Positions 1-12,700 of a DNA stretch of 64,000 nucleotides are shown here, in pieces; the stretch's first letter is position 1; each line of letters opens with the position of its first letter. The DNA comes from Acridotheres tristis (Eukaryota; Chordata; Aves; Passeriformes; Sturnidae), in contig CM072886.1 in the NCBI GenBank assembly GCA_037013685.1, positions 67,594,433 through 67,658,432 on the forward strand. Reading direction: 5' to 3'. The position numbers and the translations under genes were made by a program. The notes under the pieces were generated by a model that was not told the origin of the DNA, searched no databases, and saw only the letters and a program-made list of their open reading frames with translations.

Positions 1-464
1 AGATTGACCTGAGGAGGCCGGTGCCATGCTCCCTGGTCTGCACCTCCCGCCGTCACTCACTTCCCACCCTGTTTTCCACTGCTGCTGTACAGACTTTGAA
101 ATAACCGAGGTAGAGGACACAAAAGCAGGAGGGTCAAGACTGCCTGATCGTCTCTTGGAGGGCGCCTCGAGGTCTGAAACATCCCCGCTCTTTAGGGATG
201 CGTCTGGGTTTCCCCGTGCCCCCTTTCCCCATAGCCGCCTCGGAGTCCATTTGTGCCCCGATGGGACTTTTCCAGGTGTGGGGGCAGGAGCCCCTGTGCA
301 ATGCGGGCTTGGGCCCCAAAGGGCTTGTCACAGGGGGGGGCAGCGACAAAACCGTGGCTTAATAAGGTCTAGGGCAAGCATTGACCAAGGTGGGGGTAGC
401 GAACCGGGCCGAAGAGGAGAAAAAGAGAAAAAAAAAAAGTACAAAATAAACCAAAAAAAGGGTC
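1..464. other. Non-coding stretch upstream of the CpG island; nothing recognised
   Basis: Open frames run through this segment on both strands, but they overlap one another and show no recognisable domain, so I treat them as a by-product of high GC content. An eight-G run lies near 333-340 and a purine-rich A tract near 414-438. If a gene lies to the left of the window, part of its exon or intron could be here, but I cannot show it. Confidence 0.4.
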
Positions 465-780
465 CCCGACGCACCCCAAGCAAAGACACCCATGTCCCCA
501 CGGTGCCGCCGTGCCCCGTGGATGGCGAGCGGCCAAGAGTCGGAGCCAGGCGCCAGGAGCTGCTCGTCTGTGCATCCTGCAGAGCCCGGGGCTGAGCCAG
601 CCCCACGGCCGGGGATGATCTCCGAACCCACCCCGAAGGGCCCAGCCCGGCCCGGGGAAGCTCGGCACGGCCAGCACACCCCGCGCAGCCCGTCCCGTCG
701 GACGGGGACACAGAATCGTCCCCATAACTCAACGCGCACCGACGTCCGACCCTGCCCGGCCCCGCGCCCGAGCGCTGAAA
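465..780. promoter_or_regulatory. CpG island
   Basis: About 37 CpG dinucleotides can be counted by hand in roughly 315 bases, far above the rest of the window, where CpG is rare. The GC content is high and unmethylated-promoter-like. It lies about 0.9 kb upstream of the first candidate exon at 1651, so it may be an alternative promoter or first exon of that + strand gene, or a promoter firing to the left. No TATA box or clear first-exon splice donor is visible. It is shorter than the usual island definition. Confidence 0.6.
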
Positions 781-831
781 AAGGGGAGAGAGTTTCAGCA
801 GAATGTTCTGTGCATGTGTGCACACATATAA

Positions 832-834
<3 letters not shown>

Positions 835-876
<42 letters not shown>
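835..876. repeat. (TA)n microsatellite
   Basis: An uninterrupted TA dinucleotide tract of about 42 bases, followed by a short second TA tract at about 900-914. It sits directly downstream of the CpG island. Such tracts are length-polymorphic and prone to cruciform extrusion. No coding role. Confidence 0.95.
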
Positions 877-877
<1 letters not shown>

Positions 878-1169
878 GTGCACTCACCACCCACCCACCC
901 ATATATATATAATATCTATGTAATTATACATAGACATAAAACTCTTCATCTTTAAAATACATATTTATGCTCAGACATGCCCTTTTCTTCCCTGAGCTTC
1001 TCAGGGCCTGTGATAAATTATAAAGTCAGTTTCAGAGTTTGCTCCGACCACAGTGCTGTGTTTACATTCTTTCCGAGGCAAGCCTGCATGGTCGTAATTT
1101 ATATCCTAAACACTTGAACGTAACTTGTTTACACAGGAATGACAGGACCTCAAAGAGAAAAAAACTGCC
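877..1169. other. Non-coding stretch; nothing recognised
   Basis: AT-rich DNA between the TA microsatellite and the second GC-rich patch. No exon, repeat or motif can be supported. Confidence 0.4.
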
Positions 1170-1262
1170 TTTCCCTGCCGGCGGCCGGGCGCGGGGCGCC
1201 AGTGCCCTCCAGCGGCCCCGGCCCGCAAAGCGCCGGGCTCCGGCGGCTCCGCGCTGTGCTGT
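1170..1262. promoter_or_regulatory. Short CpG-rich patch
   Basis: A second, smaller cluster of about 15 CpG dinucleotides within some 90 bases, only 390 bases from the first island and 390 bases upstream of the candidate exon at 1651. It contains a CTCF-like motif on the - strand. It may be the downstream part of one promoter region split by the TA microsatellite, or an isolated regulatory patch. Confidence 0.45.
1202..1215 (-). promoter_or_regulatory. CTCF-like motif
   Basis: On the - strand this reads CCGCTGGAGGGCAC, which fits the known 14-base CTCF core (CCASYAGRKGGCRS) at 12 of 14 positions, with G for A at positions 3 and 6. It lies inside a CpG-rich patch. This is a match by eye only; occupancy is unknown. 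Confidence 0.4.
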
Positions 1263-1650
1263 CACAGAGAATCATCTTCTAATTATTATTATTTTTTCCC
1301 CCACCTTCTGAGTGCTGTTATATACCATAAGATGTGAGTACTGCTCCCGCTGGCTGGTCTCCTAAGAAAGGGGAAGGATTTGCTAGGGCATCCTTCAAAT
1401 TTGGACTTCTGTGCTCTGCCTTGGTGATATAGGACTATTAAGGTTCCCTCTTCCCCGTTAAAGGCTCTCAAACAAAGGACGTTTCAGAAGCAGTACTCTT
1501 CATCAGTATGTTTCTGGGTGCTGCCAGTAAAACGAGCTCAAACTCTTTCTTCTGAATTTAAAGGTGACTGAAATGACAGAGAGGAAAAAAACGGGCAGAT
1601 TTTTAAGTTAATTTGATCTGATTTTGTTTTGATATTTGATTTTATTGCAG

Positions 1651-1754
1651 TACCTTCTACCCTAGGAATTCAGCCCTTGTTTAGTCTAAAGAACTCCAGT
1701 GGCCGCAGAGCCAGTGAGAGTCATGACCAAGAGCTATGCCACTGTGAGGACAAG
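1651..1754 (+). CDS. Candidate internal coding exon of an unrecognised gene
   Basis: The 104-nt segment is preceded by a TTTATTGCAG acceptor and followed by an AAG|gtactt donor. One frame is open across it, beginning at the third base, and encodes 34 residues. The peptide starts PSTLGIQPLFSLKNSSG and ends ELCHCEDK; it is polar, contains an NSS N-glycosylation-type sequon, and has no domain I recognise. The donor ends in phase 0, matching the phase-0 acceptor at 2268, so the two exons join in frame across a 513-nt intron. The exon begins with two bases of a split codon, so at least one upstream exon is required; I could not identify it. I cannot name the gene. The support is splice-site quality, phase agreement and the downstream stop, not homology. 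Confidence 0.4.
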
Positions 1755-2267
1755 GTACTTACATTTTACCCATACATCCTTTAACATTTGTTAATAGCCA
1801 CTGAACATACTCAAATACTTCACGTTTCAGAAAAAGAAATTCTCTGTTAGAGATCCATCACACTGAGACTTCTAATAAGAGCAGCAGTGACACAGTACTC
1901 ATCTCTGAGACTTGTGGGGACTTAAAGTGCCAGAGAAAGTATCAGAGAAAGTTGAAATTTCTAGCATTAGAACAAAACCTGAAACCTAGATGTGTATATT
2001 TAATCTCAGCATTGTGAAAGAGTCCAGGAAGGCAGTCTCAAAACTGAGCATGCATTTGCTAGTCAGTCTGTAAGGAAGCCTGTAGCAGCTATGCTAAAGT
2101 GAGCACGAGTGGGTATAAAACAGCTCTGTTACTGCTCTTTTCTTTGACAATAATCTATTATCTTCCTCTTTTTCTCTTAATTCTTTGCCTGCTAACATGT
2201 CCCTGACTACTTTGTTCCCTATGTTTTGATTGTAAGAAGCCTAAGCGATACTTTTTTTCCCCTTTAG

Positions 2268-2537
2268 CGGTGTTATAACCCAGGCAGCACCCAACAGCAG
2301 TCTCACATGTCTGCTGTGTCTGAAAATAAAGTCACTGATGACTTTCAGCCTAGGACTTCAGCCCTCACAGTGGCTTTTTCCTTTCAGGTGGGCTCAAGGG
2401 AAGATGTGAGCAGAGAACTTCTAGGTACACCTCTGGTCTATCCTAGTGAACAGCTTGTGTATCCAGAAAGCTACATGAGCTTTTCCAACCAGATCCGTCA
2501 GTCTAATGCATTAGTAATGCAAACCGTGCCTCCCTAA
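2268..2537 (+). CDS. Candidate terminal coding exon of the same unrecognised gene
   Basis: A strong polypyrimidine tract and TTTAG acceptor end at 2267. The frame opens exactly there, because the acceptor TAG would itself be a stop in this frame, and runs 89 codons to TAA at 2535-2537. The peptide starts RCYNPGSTQQQ and ends NALVMQTVPP. The last third is rich in Y, P and S (LVYPSEQLVYPESYM), like the cytoplasmic tail or disordered C-terminus of many vertebrate proteins, and there is no transmembrane segment. A second in-frame acceptor (CCTTTCAG at 2380-2387) would shorten the exon by 40 codons without changing frame, so alternative acceptor use is possible. It continues in phase from the exon at 1651-1754. 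I do not recognise the family. Confidence 0.45.
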   Translation, partial: RCYNPGSTQQQSHMSAVSENKVTDDFQPRTSALTVAFSFQVGSREDVSRELLGTPLVYPSEQLVYPESYMSFSNQIRQSNALVMQTVPP

Positions 2538-3319
2538 TGACCCCGGACCGCCACAGCTACAAGAAAGCTACAACTAAATTACAAATAGTTAGTCATCTAG
2601 ACTGATGGCATAGCTCACATTTGGTGAGGTGCTGAGGTAAATGGATTGAACATAGACTAATCCAAACATTTCCATTATTAGAACACGCTAGGCAGAGTCT
2701 CCGTGGGATGGGAATGAAATCACGCTGGAGCGCCTCAAACAGTTTGCGTGTGATCCACTATAATCTTACATATATATTTTCTCCATTCTCTGGTTTCATC
2801 ACAGTCTTACTGCCTCAGTGGAGGGATTTTGCTTGTGAGGGTGTTTATATTACACAGAAAAAAACCCACTCAACCACTTGAAAGCTGGGATCATTTGAGC
2901 AATCATTTTAACTTCAGCAAAATTAGCCAAATGCTGAGATATCTTATGTGAGATGTTGAATTTCTAGCTGGTAGTCGACCAAAGCATTCTTTAAAACAAT
3001 AACTTTATCAATCCCATTAAATCTTCTTGCCCATTATTCTACTAAGGCCAAGAACAGATGAACATCTTGCTGTGTTTTGGCTCAGCTGGCAAAATACCTT
3101 CAGCCAACACAATATTTTCAGTTTAGTGTGAGAGTTTTAGCCTGCTTTGGAGGCAAAGAAAAGCAAAGATTTTTTTTAATTCAGTAACAATAAGTCTGAT
3201 TTTATTGAACTAGAAAGATTTGCTCATAACATATACATGAGGTAATATTTAAATAAGACCATTTGGTAAAATGCTAGGTATGTCACTTAGGCCCCGAGAA
3301 CGCAAGGTGCTGTTTTCAA

Positions 3320-3425
3320 TTATAATTTTAATATACCTGAGCACGTGTGTACTCCCATTAAAGTCAATGGGATTATGCAGATGCTTAGAGTTAAAAGTGC
3401 TTTGCTGAAGAAGGATGATGGGACT
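3320..3425 (+). repeat. Old amniote dispersed-repeat fragment
   Basis: The segment contains a CCCATTAAAGTCAATGGGAT core followed by ATGCTTAGAGTTAAAAGTGCTTTGCTGA-like sequence in pieces. From memory this resembles a diverged repeat common in turtle, crocodile and bird DNA, in which a CCATTGACTTCAATGGG-type palindrome precedes AAGTTAAGCA...AAGTGCTTTGCTG. It is degraded, so it is an ancient copy. The family name is not certain. Confidence 0.55.
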
Positions 3426-3693
3426 AGAATTAAACACTACAGGTTCCTCCTATGTACTGCAGCTGAGGTCTGTATAAGAAAAGGAGTAGAATATACCTGA
3501 TTCATATACAGGATGAAAATTAATTCAAAACATACTCCAGCTTTGAATAGAGATGTATTCTACAAAACCTGCTGGCATTAATCTGCATGAAATACTGCCT
3601 TGGCTAATAAGAACACCCGGGCTTTATTTATATATTGAGCCATTTGATAGATATAAATGAAGAAAGAGGTAAATAGAAGCCAACATATTTTTG

Positions 3694-3699
3694 AATAAA
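3694..3699 (+). terminator. Candidate poly(A) signal
   Basis: Canonical AATAAA about 1.16 kb after the stop at 2537. The downstream sequence contains short T/G-rich stretches (GGTTCTTTCAG, TGATCTTTGTGTC), compatible with cleavage and polyadenylation. It is the most plausible end for the left-edge gene, but AATAAA is common by chance in AT-rich DNA. Confidence 0.3.
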
Positions 3700-3719
3700 A
3701 GCCCAGAGGTTCTTTCAGA

Positions 3720-6700
3720 GTTCAATGATCTTTGTGTCTAGATTATAAAGAATTCAGAGCAGCTTCATGTGACTTGCCAACTACTGAATAGAGCTCCAAA
3801 ACATCTGTAATATTAAACAACTTCAAGCCTCCTTTTTATGCTTGTTTTCATCCAGCAGTGATTTATAGAAATCTATTGGCTTTCTCCACTGGTCTTTTCT
3901 AAAAAGAAATATGCAGGGAGGAGGAGGAGGTTTTAAAATATGTTGGGACACAGCTACCAAACTGCAGCTGGAAATTAGAGATATTTTAATAGTGGATTTA
4001 GATTTATTTAGGAGCTTGTGGAGAAATGCTAACTGCATTGCATCAATTATTTTAAGCATTGCAAAATGAATTTGTGGTGATGTGCTAAGTATCACTGAGT
4101 TCACAGGTAATTTGATGTTTTTAGGGTAATTCAAAGAGACTATGCTGCTTTTGAAGAACAGGATTTCTTGGACTGGATCCCCACTGGCAACATTTTCCTT
4201 GCAGGAGAGCTGCAGCCCATTAATTCTTACTGTCCAAATATAGGTAGCATTAGTTTAAATTAGAAGTTTTATAACTGATTTAGTTGAGCTACTGAAATCC
4301 CTTATGTACACAATCTTATCTCATTTTCAGAGATCCTCTTTGGATTGGTTTATACCTGTCCCGATTAACATATACCAAACACATTTTACTTGATGAAAAA
4401 TCTCTCTAACTAGTTTAAAATTGTTCTTTGAGACAGTGCCTCATGCACAACAATTTTCTGATATGATGAAAAGTGTGATTTAGTTCAAACTGCATAACTG
4501 GTGTTTATGGGCACTCCATTACTCTAATCCCTCGTTTAGACATGTACAGCTGCAAGCTCTGCAAGCTGCGCCAGTACGACCAACTTTAAAGTGATATCAG
4601 CTCCCCAAAGCTGATTGAAACTAAACAAGGCAGTGACTGTGACTAGGGATCCTTGTGTTAAAGGGCTGCAGCTTTTCCCTGTGAAATAGCTGAATGTTAG
4701 ACACTGGATCTAAAGCATGATCAATACTCTAAGTTTCTGGACAATCTTATTTGTGGAATCAAGACCTTAAAATCAAGCCTTGAGCTTTCTTGAATTCATA
4801 GTTTTGGGGCTGTTTTTTGGGGGGGGAGTTGTTTTGTTTTTTTTAATCTGGATGTTACCTTGCCAGAGATTTGTTGACCACTGGTGGCTTCCAGAGCATT
4901 TTCTGGTGGCTTAGAGAAAGTTATTTGGTTATAGGATGGTGCTTCTCATCCTTTGTTCTGGAGTGAATATGAACAAATGGCAAGGGGAAGATGCAGTGAA
5001 GATTAGCGTCAGCAACAGGAATCACTCTTCTTTAAAAAAGAAATAAAGCGCTTTCAAGGCTCGAATTAAAGACAAGTTAAAATTGCAGAACACAGAAATA
5101 TTTCTGGGTTCTTCCCGGCACTTGTCTTTCGGCACACAGTCTCTTAATGCCTGATGGTCTCGTGGCCATTAATGAAGGGAAAGCAGAGCTGTTCACCCGA
5201 GAGGAAAAAGGAGCATCAGAAAAGTTCTGAAGGAGTATACTTTGATTCCAGGTGACTTAACTGGCAGAGCCATGATAGAGAGGGTGAAGATTCCAGGGAG
5301 AGATATTATCAAGTTGGGATAATCATCAATAAAAAAGGTTCAAAAATGGGAGCAACAGCTGCAGCCACAATGGGAAGATCCACTATGTCATAATGAAAGA
5401 CAGAATTATTAGGTCCCTTGAAAATGGATATCAAGTTCTACTCCTCATAGCATGCACCAAATGCCGCTTTCTTTGCAGTGTACCCCCTTTTCCTTTCTGA
5501 AGCAGAAACAAAGTTGCATTGGGAAGTAGGAGCACTTCAATACCTCAGTATATTGGTTTTGCTTAGTGTGAGGCAGCAAGGAGGAGTGCACAGGAAAAAA
5601 GCAATAGCTTGAGCTAAGTGACCTCCAGTAAACAAACATAAGCTTGTTCTAGGGCAGCAGGGGAGCAGGGGGTAGGAGGATTCTGGCTTGACTACCCATT
5701 GAAGGTGTCCAAAGCAGTCTGAACAAGCACAATCAGAGTGCAGGACTCAGCCAGCTTGCTCAGCAGGCTCAGAGGCTCTGTCAATAAAGCAGTAGAAACT
5801 GTTTGGTGAAGCCTATCTTAAGCACAGGCACATGTGAAGCAGTCCAGCCTTGCTCAAGATTCCATCAGTTGGCAGTATGGAGAAACATGCAGAGATGGTA
5901 GTTCTTAAAATTTCTTTTCTAAAAGCATTATTTCTTCCACGGAAATCAACCAACAGTCTGAATTTCAGAAGACTACTTTATCCGTGGATATGTGCCCTAT
6001 CAGTCTTTCTCAAAGATGGCACATGCTGAGCCCTGCCAGCATCCTGGAACAGCAACTGGCACACTGCAGCCCACTGCAGACAGTGGAGCCTGACCTGGCA
6101 CCCAAGAGAAGGAAGGACCACAGCTCTGTGCTTGCCTTCAACAAGACCATAATGAGGACGAGGATGGGTCTCAGCTGGAGCATTTAGGTCTGATGTCAGT
6201 GTGTTTGTGATGGCAACAAGTGAATATCCAGGAAGGTAGTGACAGCAGCAAGAGTCTAATCTTTTGCTATCCCCTTTCACCTTTCTATGACTGTTGATTA
6301 CCCCAGAAGATTTCTATATCTGCCAAATGAGCTTTATTTCAATCCTGGGACACAAACCTTTCCCCATACTGCTTCAGAAAATGGCCTTTGTTACCAAAAC
6401 CATGGGGTAAGAAATGGCTGTGAGTGATTCATACTGTTCTAATATTATAAAACCTGATATTCAAACCTCTGCAAGCCCTTGACATTTCCTCTGCTTTTTC
6501 CCACTGATTTCCTCCTATTTGTTACTGATGAATTGCTTGCACTGCCGTCCTACTACAGGATCAGGGTTTTATGATACCCCTTAGTAAAAGAAAAGACATC
6601 TACATGTACTTGTTTCCCAAATGTGAAGAACCAGGTTTCCCAAAACTTTACTTTTTTTTACTGTTGCCTGCTGATTCTGAATTCTGAGTCTCTAAGTTCC

Positions 6701-9700
6701 CACCTGTGAAAGGAAATTTTCTCTAGCTCAGTTTCTGAAGGAAGGGGTCAAGAGAGAAAATAGCCAGAACATGAGGGCAGACTCAGCATATCAGACCCAC
6801 AGGAGATGTAGGGAGGAGCAAGAGAAGGACAAACATGGGATTTAGCCCAGCAGAAGTGGCTAGGTCTTCTACTAGCCAGTACTGTGTTTGGTTAGATCCT
6901 TCTTGGCCCCATCCTTTAGACTTGGAGGAAAAAGTGATCAAAATTCCATATTCTCACTGAGTAGGAGAGTATCTACTGTAAGCAGCTGACATTTGTCTGT
7001 TCCAAGAGAGTTCTGTCCACCTTTTCAACTACCACTGGTTGGGTTGGCTGCCTCATATATCTAAGAGAAGTACAGAAATACAGACATCTGAGTAGTTTCC
7101 ACCTGCCCATAGTTGTTTCTGGCTTTAAGTACCCACAGGGTCCCCAGGCAGGAGCCTCACTCCAAGGGTGAGAAACAGAAAACAGATGGTCATATGAAAC
7201 AGACCATCCCATCTAGGGGCATTTCAGGACATATTAATTAGCCAGGAGCATGAACCACAACAAAACATGGCGTTCCTTCTATATGGAAAAGCCTTTGATG
7301 GTTGGCTAGTAATGGCTAAAAATGAGGCAAATCCATAGTCCAGATAGGCTATAAGTATGCCAAAAAGACCCATGTGCTGGCAAACATGCTATTCAGCTTG
7401 TTCATTTCCTGTATGCTGTTTGAAGCAGCCAGAGCCCTTTCTCACTATTTAGCCCTTTGAATGCAAAGTAAAATAAAAACAGAAGAAGAATCATGCAGCT
7501 AGCAAAAGTTCCAAGCTAAGCACTTTAGGAGGCACTTGAGCACAGGGAGAGCAGACAGAGGACTCCCCAGAGCTGGGAAAGCCCCCACTTACAGCATATG
7601 TTCTGCACAGTGTGCTCTGTGGAGATGTTAATAAATTTGTCTCTTGCCTGCACAGCTGTCATTCACAAGGTCACTTTTTTCCACCAGAAAGAGGACCTGA
7701 CAACTCTCATGTCCCTACAGACACAGGCAGAAGGTAGAAACCTATAAAAAAAATCTGTCCATGAAGTGCCCATGTTTTCATGTTCTTTCAGGTGGACTCA
7801 TGTCATTAAGAAAATGTAGCAAGTTCCTCCACAATCCAGTCTCAAAGCCTATGTGCTCTAGGAACTTGTATTTGAAAAGGGAACAGAAAACTGGTGGACT
7901 TCGAAAAAAGCATTACCAGTCTATGCCCTGCTTGCTCACAGTGAAGTGTTTCTGGAGGGTGTGATCTACATCCTGAATGTCCTTCCTTGTTTTCAGAAGA
8001 TAGTCATCACACATAATTTTGCCAGGGCATTCATTTCCCAAGATATCCACTTGGCAGTCTAAGAACTTCCTACTGAACTCAGAATTGATTTCTTTTCCAA
8101 GTGAATTCTGCACATATATAAGATTTCTTTCAACCTGCTCAGCCTGTTGCACCCCAGGTGCTTTAAGAGATGAAAGAAATTTTGCATCAGGCAAATATGT
8201 ATGCACACCAATCCCTCTCAGACTGAGAACTGCACTCAAACTCAGCTCTTGGCCTCTCTAGCATCCTGTGCTGAGGGATACCAGAAGCTGGTAGTTAGAA
8301 TTTTAAAGACACATTTCTTTCTGTGCATTTTGTCTGTGTTTATTCTGTCTTAAATGCCAAGACAGAAGATCTTGATTCATCTTAATTAGGTTTTTATTAT
8401 TTTAAAGTGATTTTACCACATCTGCCCTTGTCCCCTTCCTGAGGCAGCTCAGCACCATCTACAGGTATCCTGGCCCCTAACTTCTTACTGTGATACCTTT
8501 AATTCCCACATCACAGAAAATGAAAACTGCTTGGGCAGAAGACTGCATTTTCCTATAACATACATATTAATACTAGTTGACAAAACTCCTTTTACAGAAA
8601 AAGTCAAAATAGGCATCTGAGGAAGAGTAATGGAATCTCTTGGAGGTGTCTTTTTTAGAAGAACATGACTCAATCTCTGCATGCACAGTTCTCTCCATCA
8701 GCTGTAAAAGAGCTCAGGTGACAGGCTCAGGTGAAGATGTCTGCTCTGCGGTCAAGGGAGATGAATTCTGGCCAAGATGCCAAATCCTGAACAACAAGTA
8801 ATAGACAAAATTGAACTGCTGGCTCCTGATGTGACTCTGTGTAGTCCCCACCACTCTCCACAGGAAGCAGAAGTTTTTATCACTCTGCCTTCAGTAAGAC
8901 CCAAGTCCTTTTTCAGAGCTCCTCATCACATGAGTATTTTGTCTTCCCCTCTATTGTATCTTATTTTGCATGCGCCACCAATTTATCTGCCATTGTATTG
9001 GGCCTTTGCCTGCTTTGCTGACTGACATGCTGCCCCCAGTGAAGAACTCGGCTTTGACTAAAATAAATAACTTCATCCATTTCACTTCCTTACTCCCATT
9101 CCCCTCTCCAGACTGCCAATATATTTGTTAAACAATACTAGACCTTGACACTTCAGTGCCAACATTTTTTTCAGAGACAAAAATTTGCTATTTTTTCATG
9201 TCTATTGCCTCCAATTTCTTAGCTAGCTTTCAGTTCATGGCTTCTCATCATGTGACAGCCTTAATTTCTTTAGTAAACACTCAACCAAGATCTTGTCAAA
9301 TTTCTTTAATAGAAGGATGTGAGATGCTGGAGTTTTGGTTTGTTGTTTTGTATTTGTTTACTTGAGATTTTTTTACATTTTGATACAAAAATCAGTCTGG
9401 AAACATATAGATGCAATTGAAAGATCAATCCCAGAGTGTATGCAGTGCTTTTCAGGCCTATGGATAAACTTCTCATCTTACTTACAGCAGTGCAAACTAA
9501 GAAAGCAAGAAAAAGTTTCTTTAGTTTGGACTGATTACTTGGGCAGACTTAGTCTAACTGAAAGAAAAACCTGCTAAAAATGTTTTGAGAAATATACAGG
9601 CTGATCAGATATTGTATCACAAATATAATAAGTAGTATTTTCAATAACAATGTCATTTGTAAAATCACCTTGTCCAATGCACTGGAAACACTAAATAATT

Positions 9701-12700
9701 TAGGATACCAGTATTTTGTTACTGAATGAACGTGCTAATGCAGTAACAGTGATCTGGAGAATCTGGTAAGAAGAGATGAGAATGAGAAAGAAAACCAGCA
9801 AAAAATTAAGAACCCACAGAAAATAAAAAAATTAAAATTATTATATGTCACTGTATATTTCCTAGGTGTTATTTTCTTTACAGTGAAAAACAAAGGAGGA
9901 GGGTAAGAAGAAATGTGCAGGGAATTAAATACAGGGTGTTATAAGTCTTCCCCAGAAACAGTGAGCAGCACCCAGGGCATTGGGAAGCAGCCAATGGTCC
10001 CAGCACTGGCCTGTTTGGGCCATGAGCTGGCGTGTCACCAGCCCCTCTCTGACCCAGCGCTGACAGACATTCCAGGCTAACACTGCTTCCGGCAGAAAGA
10101 CAGGCTTGTGTCCTGCCTCTCCCAGCCCAAGAGCAGAGGTGCCAAGATGACATGGAACTTGCCCAAAATTTGGGAGGTAAGAATGAAGCTTAAGTCATAT
10201 TCACGCGTGCAGGCCTTCTTCTGTTATTTTAACCCAGTTATCGGAGCAACGTGTTCCTGTTGATTTTTAAAACCTATTTTGTTTTGAAAAGGCCAAACTG
10301 CGTCACTGGATGCATTGTCTGGTTACAGAGCTCCCAAGAGTGGGGAACTTCCAGCCAGCTTCCAAACCAGCTCAGCAAAATGAGGAGACAAGGGGATTTG
10401 AAACCGGAGATCTGGTCTGAAAGGGATGGTCCCCATCTGAAATGAGGGGGAGCACAGGGAAGGGGTGTGCAGGGAGAGGCTGCAGAGGCATGGGAGGACA
10501 GTAGGCACACTGGCCATGGAGGGGACACGTTAATACTGGCAGATGGATACTGGCTCTCATCATAATTTGGAGCTATGGCATGCTGATGTGAGCAAGCCTT
10601 TCACAGCTGACAGGGTTCTTTTATTTTTCATTTGTGGTTCTACATTTTGCAGACCCAAAATTCCCTGGGAAACAGGTCCGGGGAGAGCATGACATCTGCT
10701 TGAGCTTGAGAGGTACCACAGAGGAGATGTATCATCAATAATGTCTCTGGAAAACAGGGAAGCCCAAAGGGATGACTGCAGGAGGAGGATGGCTTCACAA
10801 AAAGCCAGCCTACTACGAAGAAAGAGTTTTGACCTATGGATGGGGAAACCCATGTGGAATGATTAGGGCTGGGAAACAGGTATGAATAAAGAAAAAGACA
10901 AAAGAGAAGTGGTCAGAGTCACCCTGATGGAGAAAGAGAATGGGAAACCCAAAGAAAGGAAAGCATTATGCAAAGGGCAGGATAGGACAGAGGGAAGCTG
11001 AGGAGCCTGGAAGGAGTGAATATAATGGTGATGCTGGGAAGGCCTTTCAAAATGAAAGAGGGAAGCTGAGATGGCTAACCTGCAGGAAGGGAAGTCCTTC
11101 CTATTTGGTACACTGCAGGAGACGAGCAGCTGCCAGTCCCTGAAAACTCAGTTCTGGGAAGGAAACACAGAAATATATACAATGGAGATGCATGAAGAGA
11201 TGGGGAAAAGACAAATCTGCATGGAGATGAAAATGATCTTTTGTTTATCCTGTACGGGCCATTTGCTGCTCATCCCTTTGGAGGTTTTATTTCCCTCTCT
11301 CCAAGGCATATCTAGGTTACTAGAAGCATATCAGATCCTTACTGAAGCACACATGGCTTCTGTGCTCAGAGGGACGTGGAGATCTCAATATATGTTATCT
11401 CCTATTAAAAATGGATTTGTTGCCACATGAAAATGCATTTAACTTGCATATGGATAACATTTGTGGATTCCTTCAAAGATGAGTTTTAGCTGTCATAGCT
11501 GTCTCAGTATTCCTGTTTCCCCTATACCTGTAGTCTGTCTGCGGAGATAAAGTCGCTGAGAAAGAATATAGATTTTCTTCTTCAGAAAAGCCTTATTTTT
11601 GTCTTATCAGTGAAATAAGTACATCCTGTGCACAGAGACTAAAAAAAATTAAAGAATCCAAGTTGCTCGAGACCTCACCATTGGCTTACACTGCCAGATT
11701 ATTATAAAATGGCTTAAGTAAATAAATAACATTTCATTGTCCAAAAACTCCTTTCTTGGAAAGCTTTGTATCCAAGATCTTTATGCAGTGAAGGTAACAT
11801 TAACATCTTCCTGGTCCTTTAAAAAGTGGTCTGTTACACTGCTGTAAAAAACGTGGAGAAAAGATACTGCAAAATTATTCCAAATAAGGAAAATATGAAG
11901 CATAATTTATTACAGCCATAAATTCTCATGTAAATGTCAGCAACCAGTAGAGCCTGGACTTCAGTGATGGCAACTCTCCTAGTAGGAAAGATGCAGTGTT
12001 TAGTTTGAGGCTGTAAAAATGCTCGTCTGTAGCCTTTGGACAGCCAGTATTCAGAAACTGCCTCCCAGCCAACAAAAGAGACTCAAGTGTTACAGATTCC
12101 CATTAGGATTTGTGTAATGGCAACGAGAGCATTGGCAAAGCAGGCTGGTTGGCATGGGACACTGTGTGTCATCTCTCAGGATAAACCTCAGCTTTCATCT
12201 GGGGAACCCAAGATGCCTTTACTAGGGAAGCCATGTGGCACTTCAGCAAGACAACAGAAGCCTGTTGCCTAAAATTGGAGGCTGTTTGTCACTCATCACT
12301 CCCGGGGCTTTTGGGATCCACAGTATCCTGAGGCACCCAGTTTGGAGAAGATCTGAATTCAACTTGACTGCTGGTAGTGGAGGCACGGGAATAACAGCAG
12401 GGCAAAGGCAAGCAGCGTGTTGAAGCTAAGAGCCAGTTTCTGCCCCTGGGGCTAACTTCTTGTGTGCTTTTTGTTTGATTAGGCCGACATATTTCACCCA
12501 TAAGTTCTTCAGCCCAGGGGAGCAGAGTCTTTGTGCCCATGGCCACTTGCATGCCCTTCACCTTAGCTGTGTCTCTGCTCTTACCTCAGCCTGCTCCCTG
12601 TCATGCCTGAAGCAGCCTTTGCCTTTGCGGCAGGGTAATTCAGATGCAAGGCAGGAGGTTATTCACAATATAAACCAACACCAAGGTTGGTCCAGCTCGT

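Larger units (their letters stand above)
2538..3715 (+). other. Presumed 3' UTR of the left-edge gene
   Basis: Following the stop codon the sequence is AT-rich and non-coding. The first canonical AATAAA on the + strand that I find after the stop is at 3694-3699, giving a possible cleavage site shortly after 3710. The interval includes a fragment of an old dispersed repeat near 3320-3425. This extent is an inference; transcript data would be needed to fix the end. Confidence 0.3.

Noticed and set aside
7913..8257. - strand frame of about 115 codons with protein-like composition
   Set aside because: No recognised family, no upstream exon in phase (the obvious acceptor leads into a stop), no poly(A) or promoter context. 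The length is within chance for 64 kb.
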